This document shows positions 42,073-50,620 of a stretch of 64,000 nucleotides of DNA, piece after piece. The position numbers and the translations under genes are program-made. Every line of letters starts with the position of its first letter. Positions within the stretch are counted from its first letter, which is position 1. The notes under the pieces were generated by a model that was given only the letters and a program-made list of their open reading frames with translations, was not told the DNA's origin and ran no database searches. The DNA comes from Sporomusa malonica (lineage in GTDB: Bacteria > Bacillota > Negativicutes > Sporomusales > Sporomusaceae), in NCBI RefSeq assembly GCF_041428715.1, contig NZ_CP155572.1, one strand, 5' to 3'.

Positions 42073-42765
42073 TTATGCAAGCATGTAGCTTAATATAGCA
42101 TTGATATGTATCTGTGTCGTGTCCAAAACCAAGGCATCTAAATCATTTTCCTGAATTATAAGCGGCAGTTCGGTGCATCCGAGAATCAGTGCATCTGCAT
42201 TTTTCTCAGAAATCATTCGATTTGCGATCTGCAGCACTGTTTTTTTATCTTCCGGTAAAACGATGCCCTCCTGCAAATTCGGGAAAATAATATTATGGAT
42301 TGCCTTTTGCTCATCTTCCGTGGGGACAAATGCATCGATACCATATTTCGCAAACGCATTTGAATATAGCCCGCTGCTCATCGTAAAAGCTGTACCGAAT
42401 ATCACGACGCTTTTGCAATTCTTTGATTGTGCGTATTTGCACGTTTCATCGACGATGCTTATAAGGGGCAAAGGGGATTGGCTATTAACTTCACCAAATA
42501 CGATATGAGCAGTATTGGCCGCCATGACCGCAAACTCAGCCCCACCAGCCGCCAGGTTTTTTATTGAGGTGACCAATCGATTAGTAAACTCATCCCATTG
42601 CTTGTTTGATACACAGGAATACATTTCGGCGAGATTTAAGCTGTCGATGATCATTTGGGGATAGTTATCGCCAGCTGTCCTCACCCGATAACCATCGATG
42701 ATCCCTTTGTAGTAATCCAGCGTGGATGCAGGGCCAATCCCACCTACCAGTCCAACTTTTTTCAT
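42073..42765 (-). CDS. Aspartate/glutamate racemase family protein
   Basis: The protein begins KKVGLVGGIGPASTLDYYKG as in amino acid racemases of the Asp/Glu superfamily. The second catalytic cysteine is present in LGCTELPLI. At the first position the sequence is MAANTAHIVF, with Ala-Ala-Asn instead of the Cys-Asn of two-cysteine racemases, so either one-base catalysis or another reaction is likely. GGAGGTG supports the ATG at 42765; 230 residues. It is a single gene. Confidence 0.85.
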   Translation of the reverse strand: MKKVGLVGGIGPASTLDYYKGIIDGYRVRTAGDNYPQMIIDSLNLAEMYSCVSNKQWDEFTNRLVTSIKNLAAGGAEFAVMAANTAHIVFGEVNSQSPLPLISIVDETCKYAQSKNCKSVVIFGTAFTMSSGLYSNAFAKYGIDAFVPTEDEQKAIHNIIFPNLQEGIVLPEDKKTVLQIANRMISEKNADALILGCTELPLIIQENDLDALVLDTTQIHINAILSYMLA

Positions 42766-42980
42766 TATAAGCACCTCCAGCAAATATTAGTTTGTTTTTC
42801 AACCCTTGATTTGATTATACCACGATACGGGTTATAGCCACTATTATGCTTATATAGATACATCCTTTGAGAGATTATTAAAGAGTTTTCTGAGCATAAA
42901 AGAATAATTCGGTTGAGGTTGTTCCATCTGGTTCAGGATAATCCTTTAGCTGACAATAGATTAGGGAGGTAAGATTCAGA

Positions 42981-43700
42981 ATGAAGATCGATGTTGCGTT
43001 TTTGCCTAAAGATGTAAATAAACCTGATATTTCAGACACTATTTGTATTATACTGGACATATTCCGTGCAACAACTAGTATAGTGACTGCTATGGCTAAT
43101 GGCTGTAAAACCATTATTCCAGTTTCAAATATTGACGAGGCTTATAGTGTGGCTCGCCAAATGGAATCTGCTCTATTTGCGGGTGAGCGGCAGTCAATAA
43201 GGATCGAGGGATTTGATTTTGGGAACTCACCCTTCGAGTTCTCTACAGATAAGGTGAAGGATCAAACGATTATTATGACTACTACCAATGGAACAATTGC
43301 AATTACATCGACAGAAGAGGCTTATCTTACATTGATAGGCTCATTTATAAATGCTAAAGCAGTTTGCCATCAGGCTAATGAATATGGGAAAGATATTATG
43401 ATTGTTTGCGCCGGAACTGATCAGCTTTTTTCACTAGAGGACGCTCTCTGCGCAGGACTATTAATTAGCATCTTAAATGAGGAAGCGGACTTGATAATGA
43501 CAGATTCGGCTCAGGGGGCCTGGATGATGTATAATGGAGCGAAAAAATCTATAGTGGAGATTGCTAGTAACAGTAGAAATGGTAAACGACTATACGATAT
43601 AGGCAATAAAACCGACATCGAATATTGCCTACAATCAAATATTGTAAATGTCGTACCTCGGTATAGCGAGGGAAGGATTACATTGGCAGCGAAAGAGTAA
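42981..43700 (+). CDS. comB: 2-phosphosulfolactate phosphatase (ComB family)
   Basis: ComB hydrolyses 2-phosphosulfolactate to sulfolactate in coenzyme M-type sulfonate synthesis; many non-methanogens keep it with unknown role. The family landmarks are IILDIFRATTSIVTAMANG, FAGERQSIRIEGFDFGNSP in shorter segments, and TTTNGT. The length of 239 residues is normal. GGGAGG lies upstream. No comA or comC neighbours are present, so pathway membership is open. Confidence 0.88.
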   Translation: MKIDVAFLPKDVNKPDISDTICIILDIFRATTSIVTAMANGCKTIIPVSNIDEAYSVARQMESALFAGERQSIRIEGFDFGNSPFEFSTDKVKDQTIIMTTTNGTIAITSTEEAYLTLIGSFINAKAVCHQANEYGKDIMIVCAGTDQLFSLEDALCAGLLISILNEEADLIMTDSAQGAWMMYNGAKKSIVEIASNSRNGKRLYDIGNKTDIEYCLQSNIVNVVPRYSEGRITLAAKE

Positions 43701-43852
43701 GATTAGATTCGAAGATATAAGGTATGAGTATTGGTTCACATTTCACTCAATAACGAGAAGGCCAAGAATCTCAATATAAAAAGAAGAATGTGCATATGTC
43801 AATGTAGATAACTCTCCGAGTCATGGCGTGAAATAAAGGGGGGCGTTTATAC

Positions 43853-44356
43853 ATGGATTTGATATATAAACAAGTGAACACTGAACAGGAATTGATTGAA
43901 AGCATAAATATCATCCGAGAATCTTTTCTTACGGTAGCGGGAGAATTTAATCTTACAAGCGAGAATGCTCCCACCAATCCAGCATTTATTGAAATAAGAC
44001 ATTTGCAAAAAATGCGTGAAAAAGGAATTGTAATGCTTGGGGTGTTTTGTAAAACGGTACAGATTGGTTTTGTTGCCATTGAAAAACATAAAGATAACGG
44101 TTTTTATATGGAACGATTGGCAGTATTGCCTAAATATAGGCATAAAGGATGTGGCCGGCAGATTGTTGAGTATGTGACAGATTACGTTGCTGACCAGGGG
44201 GGCGATACCGTTTTAATTGGTGTTATTGATAATCATGAGATATTAAAGGCATGGTATCGGAAATTGGGATTTACGCAGTCTAATGTTAAACATTTTACCC
44301 ATCTTCCTTTTCCTGTGTGCTATATGGAAAAAAGATTGCATATTTCGTCGGTTTAA
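43853..44356 (+). CDS. GNAT-family acetyltransferase
   Basis: This 167-residue protein has the GNAT core strand VAIEKHKDNGFYMERLAVLP and the acetyl-CoA loop KYRHKGCGRQIVEYV, followed by HEILKAWYRKLGF. The ATG follows GGGGGG. It is followed at once by a strong terminator. Neighbouring comB is co-directional with a 152-bp gap. The substrate is unknown. Confidence 0.87.
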   Translation: MDLIYKQVNTEQELIESINIIRESFLTVAGEFNLTSENAPTNPAFIEIRHLQKMREKGIVMLGVFCKTVQIGFVAIEKHKDNGFYMERLAVLPKYRHKGCGRQIVEYVTDYVADQGGDTVLIGVIDNHEILKAWYRKLGFTQSNVKHFTHLPFPVCYMEKRLHISSV

Positions 44357-44411
44357 AAATAGAGCAGGACCCGCCTAAGCTCTTCGCTTTAAGCGGGTCC
44401 TGCTCTATTTT
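44356..44411. terminator. Strong terminator after the acetyltransferase
   Basis: AAAATAGAGCAGGACCCGC pairs perfectly with GCGGGTCCTGCTCTATTTT (19 bp) around an 18-nt loop. Confidence 0.9.
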
Positions 44412-44517
44412 GAGACTGTATAGCATTGGACGCGACAAATCCAATGTTTTCTGGCATCTGTGTCACTATCTTAGAGGCAGATTCCACTACATATCGCTGT
44501 TGTCTACCTTGCGCTAC

Positions 44518-44608
44518 TCAATAATGGACAGGGCTACTTGATTGGCTGCTTGAGTTGACTGTTCAGAGCTAGCATTGAGTTGTTCCGAAGACGCTGCAAC
44601 CATAATGT
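44518..44608 (-). pseudogene. Relic of a chemoreceptor signalling domain
   Basis: The minus strand encodes VAASSEQLNASSEQSTQAAN then QVALSIIE and a stop. This is the conserved start of the cytoplasmic helix of methyl-accepting chemotaxis proteins (compare the same region of the receptor at 28849). Nothing else of the gene remains on either side. Confidence 0.7.
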
Positions 44609-44619
44609 ATGAAATCAGA

Positions 44620-45147
44620 TTACGATTTATAGACAGGTGGATCATGAAGCCACCCGCGTTTATCCATAAGCTTTTTTAGTGTTGCTCCGAAAATTGTTTT
44701 TTTAGCGATAATTTTGAAAAAGATTAATCCTACATCAGCACGAATAGACTCTGTAAGTCCTCTTGAAGCATAATTAATTCCAAGAAGAAGATTAAAAGAC
44801 ATTAGATTGGCAATTTCTTCATCATTTAATTTTGCTCCCTCAGGGATAAGTTGAAAATCTACAACTGGTTTTGGTGGCGTCCCTTTGGGTAAGGGCACCC
44901 TTTCTGCTAGCAGAAACTCTTGTATCTCCTTAGCAATTGGCTGATGAACGCTAGCCTTTGCATCCCAGAGCTTTTCTTTAAGCTCCTGGTCTTGAGCTAG
45001 ATTGTAAGCTATTTCTTCATTGCGCATCGTCGTCTCACTTATAGCAAGAAAAAACCATAAATTCGTGGCTTCCATAATATTTAATGGTCTTTTTTCGCCA
45101 TCTAAAAATGGTTCAAACGCATCATGAATTACCTCAAAGATATTCAT
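44620..45147 (-). CDS. DUF3231 family protein
   Basis: The ~175-residue protein starts MNIFEVIHDAFEPFLDGE. It has the DUF3231 pattern of two four-helix segments with LWFFLAISETTMRNEEIAYN and WDAKASVHQPIAKEIQEFL. The family is found mainly in endospore formers, where some members are spore-associated; biochemical function is not known. A TTG nine bases upstream is closer to GGAAGG, so the start is uncertain by three codons. Confidence 0.78.
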   Translation of the reverse strand: MNIFEVIHDAFEPFLDGEKRPLNIMEATNLWFFLAISETTMRNEEIAYNLAQDQELKEKLWDAKASVHQPIAKEIQEFLLAERVPLPKGTPPKPVVDFQLIPEGAKLNDEEIANLMSFNLLLGINYASRGLTESIRADVGLIFFKIIAKKTIFGATLKKLMDKRGWLHDPPVYKS

Positions 45148-45319
45148 AACAATCAACTGCCTTCCAACAATATCAACTGCATCTAGTATATCCCAAATTT
45201 TGGCTATTAATGCACTTCATTGTCGAAGGTATTATTTGCGTAAAAAAAACCCTTTTCCAAGAATAAAATGAGACAATAAATAATGACAGGCTTTAAAAAA
45301 GAGAAAGGAAGTAGGTTAC

Positions 45320-45922
45320 ATGACTCAGATTAGTAATACTCTATCTACCGGAAGTACAACCGCTTCTATGTATACTTCTTATGCTCAGAAATCAAAAACG
45401 CAAAAAGAAGAGGATGCACAGTCGCAACAGACTAATTCAACAACCAGCTCAATCAATATTACATCGACAGCCACACCCCAATTAATTACTGACCAAGCTG
45501 CTTCAGACACTGAAAAAACTGGTATTTCCGCAGCATATTCGGTTGAAATCAGTCAGGAAGGTTCTCGCTTGAATGCACTCAATTCTTCAACAAATGCTAA
45601 GCAATCATCGGCTGACATATCTTCTGCCAGCTCCCCAGACACTGCAGCCTTAGCAACCTCCTCTCTTAGTGAGACTGCTAAAATGTCCAGTACAACTGCT
45701 CCTAGCGGCGCTGCTCCCAGTGGTGACGCAAGCAGTGATGATTCTGATTCCACCTCTAGTGATAGTCTCTCACAATACAGCGAATCTCAGTTAAAAGAGA
45801 TGCTGAGTAACGGTGAAATCACGCAGAGTGAATACTCTGCAGAAATCAGCAAACGTGAACAAGAAGAACAAGAAACCGAGAATGCTAACTCTACTAACAC
45901 CGCAATTGATATTGCAAAATAG
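45320..45922 (+). CDS. Ser/Thr-rich protein with SHOCT-like tail
   Basis: The 200-residue product is low in complexity, with many Ser, Thr, Ala and Gln and acidic runs (SSDDSDSTSSDS). A short ordered motif AAYSVEISQEGSRL lies near residue 75. The C-terminal QLKEMLSNGEITQSEYSAEI resembles a SHOCT-type oligomerisation motif. No signal peptide or membrane helix is seen. AAAGGAAG precedes the ATG. The composition recalls exported surface or flagellar-associated proteins. The family is not recognised. Confidence 0.65.
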   Translation: MTQISNTLSTGSTTASMYTSYAQKSKTQKEEDAQSQQTNSTTSSINITSTATPQLITDQAASDTEKTGISAAYSVEISQEGSRLNALNSSTNAKQSSADISSASSPDTAALATSSLSETAKMSSTTAPSGAAPSGDASSDDSDSTSSDSLSQYSESQLKEMLSNGEITQSEYSAEISKREQEEQETENANSTNTAIDIAK

Positions 45923-46161
45923 CTTAATGACGATGAAGAATGAAATCTAAATAATATTGGGTAGAGCAGAAAAGCATGAACCTCCATTGTCAGGAAAAAA
46001 ACTTGATGATGGGGGTTTACATTTATGGAATGAAAAGGAAAGTAAAGTAGTAAAACCCACGCATATAGTGCGTGGGTTTACCTGGTTATGAGTTCTTTTG
46101 ATTGTTCTTCGAATTACACTATGCAATTTAGTTTTTCTTTTTGCCCGGAAACTTTAAGCCA

Positions 46162-46716
46162 CTAGTTAAAGTAATAAATAATATCATTAAAGCAAACGGG
46201 TTTTTCCGAGGTATTTCGATAAGTGTGTGCTTTATTAGCAGCAAAAGCTAGTGCATCGCCTTTTGCTAGCTTGTATACGGTTTCCGCTATCACCAGTTCC
46301 ATTTCTCCTTCTGTTATGATTATATATTCCTCGACGCCGTCATTGTGAGGGGTGGAAATATGATCACAGCCAGGTTGTAGATAAATAGTAAATATTTCAA
46401 ATCTTCTTTTGTCATCGTAGGGAAACAATGGATATGCAGCCATTTTATTTTTGTATTCATATAGAGGGTGAACTTCTTTGAATGGGATGTAGCGTATTTC
46501 ATCATCATTCGCTTCGATAAAATAGGAAAACGATACATTCAGACCAGAGGCAATTTTCCACAATATTGCTACAGACGGATTGGAGAGACCCCGTTCAATC
46601 TGCCCTAGCATCGGTTTGCTTACACCGGTTAACTCAGAAACTTTATCTAAACTAAGGTTTTTCTTTTTTCTGATATCATATAGATTTTTACCTATAATAA
46701 CCGACAAGTTCTCCAT
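46162..46716 (-). CDS. Xre-family regulator with C-terminal cupin
   Basis: Residues ~8-62 form an Xre helix-turn-helix (IRKKKNLSLDKVSELTGVSK then PMLGQIERGLSNPSVAILWK). The rest is a cupin ligand domain with GCDHISTPHNDGVEEYIII and a second motif KGDALAFAANKAHTYRN. Such regulators (PuuR/SutR-like) sense small metabolites, often amines or sulfur compounds. GGAGG five nt before the ATG at 46716 fixes the start (184 residues). It diverges from the YbaK-type gene; a large palindrome lies between. Confidence 0.9.
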   Translation of the reverse strand: MENLSVIIGKNLYDIRKKKNLSLDKVSELTGVSKPMLGQIERGLSNPSVAILWKIASGLNVSFSYFIEANDDEIRYIPFKEVHPLYEYKNKMAAYPLFPYDDKRRFEIFTIYLQPGCDHISTPHNDGVEEYIIITEGEMELVIAETVYKLAKGDALAFAANKAHTYRNTSEKPVCFNDIIYYFN

Positions 46717-46730
46717 CTTAGCCTCCATTA

Positions 46731-46762
46731 ATACTATTGTATGTTATAACATACAATAGTAT
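46731..46762. promoter_or_regulatory. 32-bp perfect palindrome, Xre operator
   Basis: ATACTATTGTATGTTA is followed directly by its exact reverse complement, with no spacer. It starts 15 bp from the Xre start codon, and a partial repeat of the core (TATAGCATAC) lies ~30 bp further on. It also covers -10-like TATAAT sequences. Autoregulation, and control of the divergent gene, are likely. Confidence 0.7.
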
Positions 46763-46829
46763 AATATAAAATATACATTATAGCATACATTTGTATTATA
46801 TCATATGTAAAGCGTTAGGGGGCAGTTGG

Positions 46830-47309
46830 GTGAGCTATAACTTAAGCAAAAGCGCACAGAAAGTACAGGATTTACTCGATGAGTTTGGCGTCAAACTTCA
46901 CGTTAGGGAAATGTCCGAATCAACCCGAACATCGCAAGAAGCTGCTGATGCTATAGGCTGTGAAGTCGGCCAAATTGCAAAATCGCTGGTATTTAAAACT
47001 AAAGCTGCCAGTAAACCGGTATTGATAGTGGCAAGTGGAATCAACCAGGTTAACGAAAAAATAGTGGCTAAGCATCTTGGCGAAAAATTGGAAAAGGCTG
47101 ACGCGAAGTTTGTACTTGAAAACACGGGATTTGCTATAGGCGGGATATCACCAATCCGGAGAGATAACTACTTTGCTGTATATATGGATGAAGACCTAAT
47201 GAAATATGAAGAAGTTTGGGCAGCAGCAGGTACACCACATGCCGTATTTAAACTGACCCCAGATGTCTTGCGGGATATATCTGGAGCAATTATTATACCC
47301 GTTAAGTAA
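46830..47309 (+). CDS. YbaK/EbsC-type aminoacyl-tRNA deacylase
   Basis: Members hydrolyse mischarged tRNAs, for example Cys-tRNA(Pro). The 159-residue protein shows the conserved IAKSLVFKTK with catalytic Lys, the stretch KPVLIVASGINQVNE, and FAIGGISPIRRD with the GG[VI]xP loop. The GTG at 46830 after GGGGGCAG gives the usual length; the longer frame from 46791 lies in the operator region. It diverges from the Xre-cupin regulator. Confidence 0.87.
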   Translation: MSYNLSKSAQKVQDLLDEFGVKLHVREMSESTRTSQEAADAIGCEVGQIAKSLVFKTKAASKPVLIVASGINQVNEKIVAKHLGEKLEKADAKFVLENTGFAIGGISPIRRDNYFAVYMDEDLMKYEEVWAAAGTPHAVFKLTPDVLRDISGAIIIPVK

Positions 47310-47525
47310 CGGATTGCTTCAAAAACCTAGCCGATCCCAAAACAATGTGTATATCTTTGATACGTTATTTTTTACAAGCATGCCGGCAGGATTGTCTAAA
47401 GAATTTGCAGAATCGTGGTTTAAGGCAAACATTCGAATGTAAGCTTTTTGGGGGTAAAGATATGGCAGATTGAATACAATCCATTGACTTTGGATATAAT
47501 TTTACTGGAGTGCGCAACTCCCTAG

Positions 47526-47562
47526 GCCGGAGCGACTGTATAAAGCAGAGCTCTGGCTTTTT
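47526..47562 (+). terminator. Terminator-like hairpin in a gene-free stretch
   Basis: GCCGGAGC pairs with GCTCTGGC (one G-T pair), followed by TTTTT. The region 47310-47710 has no convincing gene. A small RNA ending here is possible, but no promoter stands out. Confidence 0.45.
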
Positions 47563-47710
47563 AAGTTTATTCCCATTCCCATAAGCTGCCTTCCCTAGGC
47601 TGGCGGTGGCTCAATCGGTCGCACGTTTATTATGGTTTTCAATGCTTATCTCTATCTCTCAGAATTTAAATCATTGTTCACGCAAACAATAAGTAATGGG
47701 AGGTGATACT

Positions 47711-47836
47711 GTGGTTAAGAATAATTCGAATGACTCTCAGGCGCAAAAACGCGCAAAAGAACAAAACCAGAACCTCAAAAATAAGGATATTAGCGGCGAT
47801 AAGCATCTCACAGGTCCCAATCACCCATCAACCTGA
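47711..47836 (+). CDS. 41-residue hydrophilic small protein
   Basis: The GTG-initiated frame (VKNNSNDSQAQKRAKEQNQN, later KHLTGPNHPST) lies 3-4 nt after GGGAGGTGAT, a near-perfect ribosome binding site. It is rich in Asn, Gln and Lys and probably disordered. It resembles small spore-associated proteins in composition only; the family is not recognised. Two similar short genes follow in the same direction. Confidence 0.6.
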   Translation: MVKNNSNDSQAQKRAKEQNQNLKNKDISGDKHLTGPNHPST

Positions 47837-47855
47837 GGGCACATAGGCTGCTCTT

Positions 47856-47904
47856 ACTTCCGCTTTCGCCAAGGCTCGGCGCAAGCCGTATTTTCTTTAG
47901 AAAT
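47856..47904. repeat. Dispersed repeat, half copy (inverted relative to 38753)
   Basis: CTTCCGCTTTCGCCAAGG and CTCGGCGCAAGCCGT followed by TTTTCTTTA match the reverse complement of 38755-38797. It lies between the first and second short genes. Confidence 0.65.
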
Positions 47905-47927
47905 ACTAAATTTGGGGGTGACTCACT

Positions 47928-48053
47928 TTGGAAGAAACCATTTTTAGTGGTAGCAAGTTGTCTCGCGAAATTTCACTTAAGCGGGGATCAGCAGATACAC
48001 CTCAAGATGACAAAAGAGTAAAACGAGATATCCGAGTAGCTAGAACTAAATAG
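47928..48053 (+). CDS. 41-residue basic small protein
   Basis: A TTG start follows GGGGGTGA at suitable distance. The product begins MEETIFSGSKLSREI and ends DIRVARTK; it is strongly charged with a basic C-terminus. It sits in a row of three short genes with non-ATG starts and good ribosome binding sites. No family recognised. Confidence 0.55.
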   Translation: MEETIFSGSKLSREISLKRGSADTPQDDKRVKRDIRVARTK

Positions 48054-48116
48054 TCTTTTTTCCTCTAACGTATATAAGCCGTACTTGGGAAATACTAACT
48101 TTCAGGAGGTGTTTTT

Positions 48117-48293
48117 TTGAAAAGCTCTGGTAGTTACGGTGAAAAGCTTGGATATACATTGCCTAATAACGAAAAGACTGAAGCTAAATATACTACTGGC
48201 CAAACCGGAGTTCAGGAAAACTCTGATGCACCACCTGAGACGAAAGAACAGCACACAATAGAAGCACCAAAGGTTTCTACTCTACATTATTGA
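48117..48293 (+). CDS. 58-residue hydrophilic small protein
   Basis: A TTG start follows AGGAGGTG by five bases. The product begins MKSSGSYGEKLGYTLPNNEK and is acidic and disorder-prone (ENSDAPPETKEQ). The leader sequence GAAATACTAACTTTC resembles that of the preceding short gene (GAAATACTAAATTTG). A terminator begins at its stop codon. No family recognised. Confidence 0.6.
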   Translation: MKSSGSYGEKLGYTLPNNEKTEAKYTTGQTGVQENSDAPPETKEQHTIEAPKVSTLHY

Positions 48294-48319
48294 GTCGGCA
48301 ATTATGCCGGCTTTTTTTT
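48293..48319 (+). terminator. Terminator of the short-gene cluster
   Basis: AGTCGGCA-ATTA-TGCCGGCT (one T-G pair) is followed by an eight-base T-run. Confidence 0.85.
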
Positions 48320-48357
48320 ATCCTGACAGAAAGTATAACTTTCTCTGGATAAGAGCA
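48317..48357. repeat. Dispersed repeat, other half copy
   Basis: TATCCTGACAGAAAGTATAA and CTTTCTCTGGATAAG are the reverse complement of the 38800-38843 part of the complete copy. The segment itself can fold (TATCC/GGATA and AGAAAGT/ACTTTCT). Confidence 0.65.
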
Positions 48358-48587
48358 ACAGCGGCTTATTGATTTACAATTGTCAGCAATTTGCTTAAAC
48401 TGCTTCTTTATATATCATCATACCAATTAGTCTCATGGCTTAAACACCAAGCAAAATGTAGATGACATATCTTTTTTGCTTAATGGGCAGATTTGTATTG
48501 AGTTTGTGAACTTCTTACAGTACGCTATAATAGCAAGTAATGTAGTATGTTAACAATAAGTATGCTTAAATGAAATGAGGATGATAT

Positions 48588-49991
48588 GTGGAACTGTTTG
48601 CAATACTATTAAGTCTGATCTTACTAATGTTCTTTGCCTTCCGCGGTTACTCCATTATCTTGTTCGCCCCATTGTTCGCCATTTTGGCGGCAGCGGCCAG
48701 TAATTTTAGTCTGATGCCGGTCTATACTGAAATCTTTATGACTAAGGCGGCCGAGTACTTTAAAATGTATTTTTCAATTTTCTTACTGGGGGCCGTTTTC
48801 GCTAAAGTTATGGAAGACGGCGGGATGGCTCGGGCAATTGCTGGAGCTATAGCCAGTACACTGGGTAAAGAGCATGCTATACTCGCGGTAATACTAGGGT
48901 GTGCCTCCCTCACTTACGGCGGTATCAGCGTATTTGTCGTTGTTTTTGTAATGTATCCATTTGCGGCTGCCCTGTACCGGGAGGCGAATATTCCTAAACG
49001 TTTCATACCTGCTGCTTTATGGCTGGGAACATTCACCTTCAGTATGGGTGCTTTTCCGGGTTCGCCCCAGATTCAAAACATCATACCAACAGCATTTTTT
49101 GGTACTAGCACCTGGGCTGCTCCCTTACTTGGCATGAGTAGTGGGTTCGCTGTTTTCTTGCTGGGTTGGGCTTGGCTTGTATACAGACAGCGCCAAGCTA
49201 AGGAACTGGATGAGGGGTATGGGGCACATACAGTAAACGAGCCGGAGGACAAAACGGAGCGCCAATTGCCGGGCCAGATGCTTGCATTTCTCCCTCTTAT
49301 CGTAGTTCTCCTGACTAACCTATATCTTAGTAATCCCTTCAAATGGTCTTGGGCTTATCAATGGAACGAAGAAATCCTGTTACCCTTCAAAGTTTTGAAA
49401 CTGTCACTTTTGAGCACAAGTGTAGACAAAGTACGAGCAATCTGGTCGCTGAATATTGCCTTGATTCTAGGCATCCTTCTAGCAATATTCATTGGGCGTG
49501 AGCAGCTTTGCAGAACAGCTGGGATTGCATCTTCACTCAATAGCGGAGCAAACAGCTCCCTTGTAGCAGTCCTTAATACGGCTTCAGGTTATGGTTACGG
49601 CAGCGTGGTAGCCAGTTTGGCAGGCTTCCAGGTAATAAAATCCTTCTTGATGGATATAAAAATTGGGGCAGGCCCCCTGGTCTCAGAAGCCATTACTGTC
49701 AATATTATGGCGGCAATTACCGGCTCGGCGTCAGGAGGAATGACAATAGCACTTGGTATGCTTGCTGCTGACTACTTAACCTGGGCACAGGCGGCCAACA
49801 TCTCACCCGATGTTCTGCACCGTTTTGCCGCGCTGGCTTCCGGCGGGCTGGACTCCATGCCTCACAACGGTGGTCTTATTACAGTGATGGCAGTATGCGG
49901 CTTAACCCATAAGCAATCATACTACGATCTTTTTGTAATTACAGTTATAAAGACATTACTGGTATTTATATTTATTGCGCTGTACATATAA
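48588..49991 (+). CDS. GntP-family organic acid permease
   Basis: The 467-residue protein has about 12 membrane segments. GntP-type stretches are ASLTYGGISVFVVVFVMYPF, FTFSMGAFPGSPQIQNIIPT and ITGSASGGMTIALGMLA. The family carries gluconate, hydroxybutyrate and similar carboxylates by proton symport. The start is GTG behind GAGGAT. It is a single gene followed by a hairpin; no enzyme gene is adjacent, so the substrate is unknown. Confidence 0.88.
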   Translation: MELFAILLSLILLMFFAFRGYSIILFAPLFAILAAAASNFSLMPVYTEIFMTKAAEYFKMYFSIFLLGAVFAKVMEDGGMARAIAGAIASTLGKEHAILAVILGCASLTYGGISVFVVVFVMYPFAAALYREANIPKRFIPAALWLGTFTFSMGAFPGSPQIQNIIPTAFFGTSTWAAPLLGMSSGFAVFLLGWAWLVYRQRQAKELDEGYGAHTVNEPEDKTERQLPGQMLAFLPLIVVLLTNLYLSNPFKWSWAYQWNEEILLPFKVLKLSLLSTSVDKVRAIWSLNIALILGILLAIFIGREQLCRTAGIASSLNSGANSSLVAVLNTASGYGYGSVVASLAGFQVIKSFLMDIKIGAGPLVSEAITVNIMAAITGSASGGMTIALGMLAADYLTWAQAANISPDVLHRFAALASGGLDSMPHNGGLITVMAVCGLTHKQSYYDLFVITVIKTLLVFIFIALYI

Positions 49992-50074
49992 ACAAGGAAA
50001 AACGAGCCGGAAAGTAATTCTTCGAACAACAGTAAAGTAAATACTGCAGCAGGAAAAATAAGTAAAATATCGAA

Positions 50075-50113
50075 CTAGAGCCATAGCTAATATTACGATA
50101 GCTATGGCTCTAG
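50075..50113. terminator. Terminator hairpin (AGCCATAGCTA family)
   Basis: CTAGAGCCATAGCTA pairs perfectly with TAGCTATGGCTCTAG (15 bp) around a 9-nt loop. It ends the permease transcript and resembles the hairpins at 4689 and 36752. Confidence 0.8.
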
Positions 50114-50225
50114 AATTTATATAAAACAAGTCGATTGAAGGTGGACGCTATTTGTATTACATACCGGATGAAATTTATAAATATTCTGGGGAGGTTAGTC
50201 GGACTAGGTGTAAATGCCATTCGTT

Positions 50226-50432
50226 TTAAAAAAGTAAGCTACTGTGAAATTGAAATGCTCCGAGAACAATATTCCTTATGGCCTCATGTTCAAGCCTTCG
50301 GGATGAACGGATCCGATTAAGGTAGCCGTAAAGATAGAGTTTAAGTAAATCCTTCGGATGATAGGGTAGGCGTCCTAGGCTTGGGCAGACCGATCTCTGA
50401 AATTTCAGTTCCTCCATGTCCAGTTGATTCAC
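50226..50432 (-). pseudogene. IS1182-family transposase relic
   Basis: The minus strand encodes YHPKDLLKLYLYGYLNRIRS then SRRLEHEAIRN, the conserved N-terminal block of IS1182-type transposases. The frame then leaves the family sequence and stops after 14 residues. Upstream a few family-like residues (RIYKYVNQLDMEEL) continue to about 50460. The catalytic domain and inverted repeats are missing. Confidence 0.8.
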
Positions 50433-50507
50433 ATATTTGTAGATTCGTGTTAATAAGAGGGGCGGTTTTCACACAGTTTGCCGTCTGTGAGTTTCTATAA
50501 AGTTATT

Positions 50508-50526
50508 GAAAATGATTATCATTAGT
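50508..50526 (+). promoter_or_regulatory. Fur box
   Basis: GAAAATGATTATCATTAGT matches 15 of 19 positions of the Fur consensus GATAATGATAATCATTATC. It lies ~95 bp upstream of the small gene at 50621. Confidence 0.7.
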
Positions 50527-50620
50527 GTTAAAATGTAAATGTCATCACAACAATGTTTGTAAGCTCAGCTCAGGCGGTTACTTGTGTTTTTCATAAAATA
50601 ATATGAGGAAGTGTTCAACA

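Noticed and set aside
46731..46810. Terminator reading of the Xre palindrome
   Set aside because: It lies between divergent genes at their start codons, where an operator is far more likely than a terminator.
50135..50320. 61-codon plus-strand frame over the IS1182 relic
   Set aside because: It is the antisense of a clearly recognised transposase fragment.
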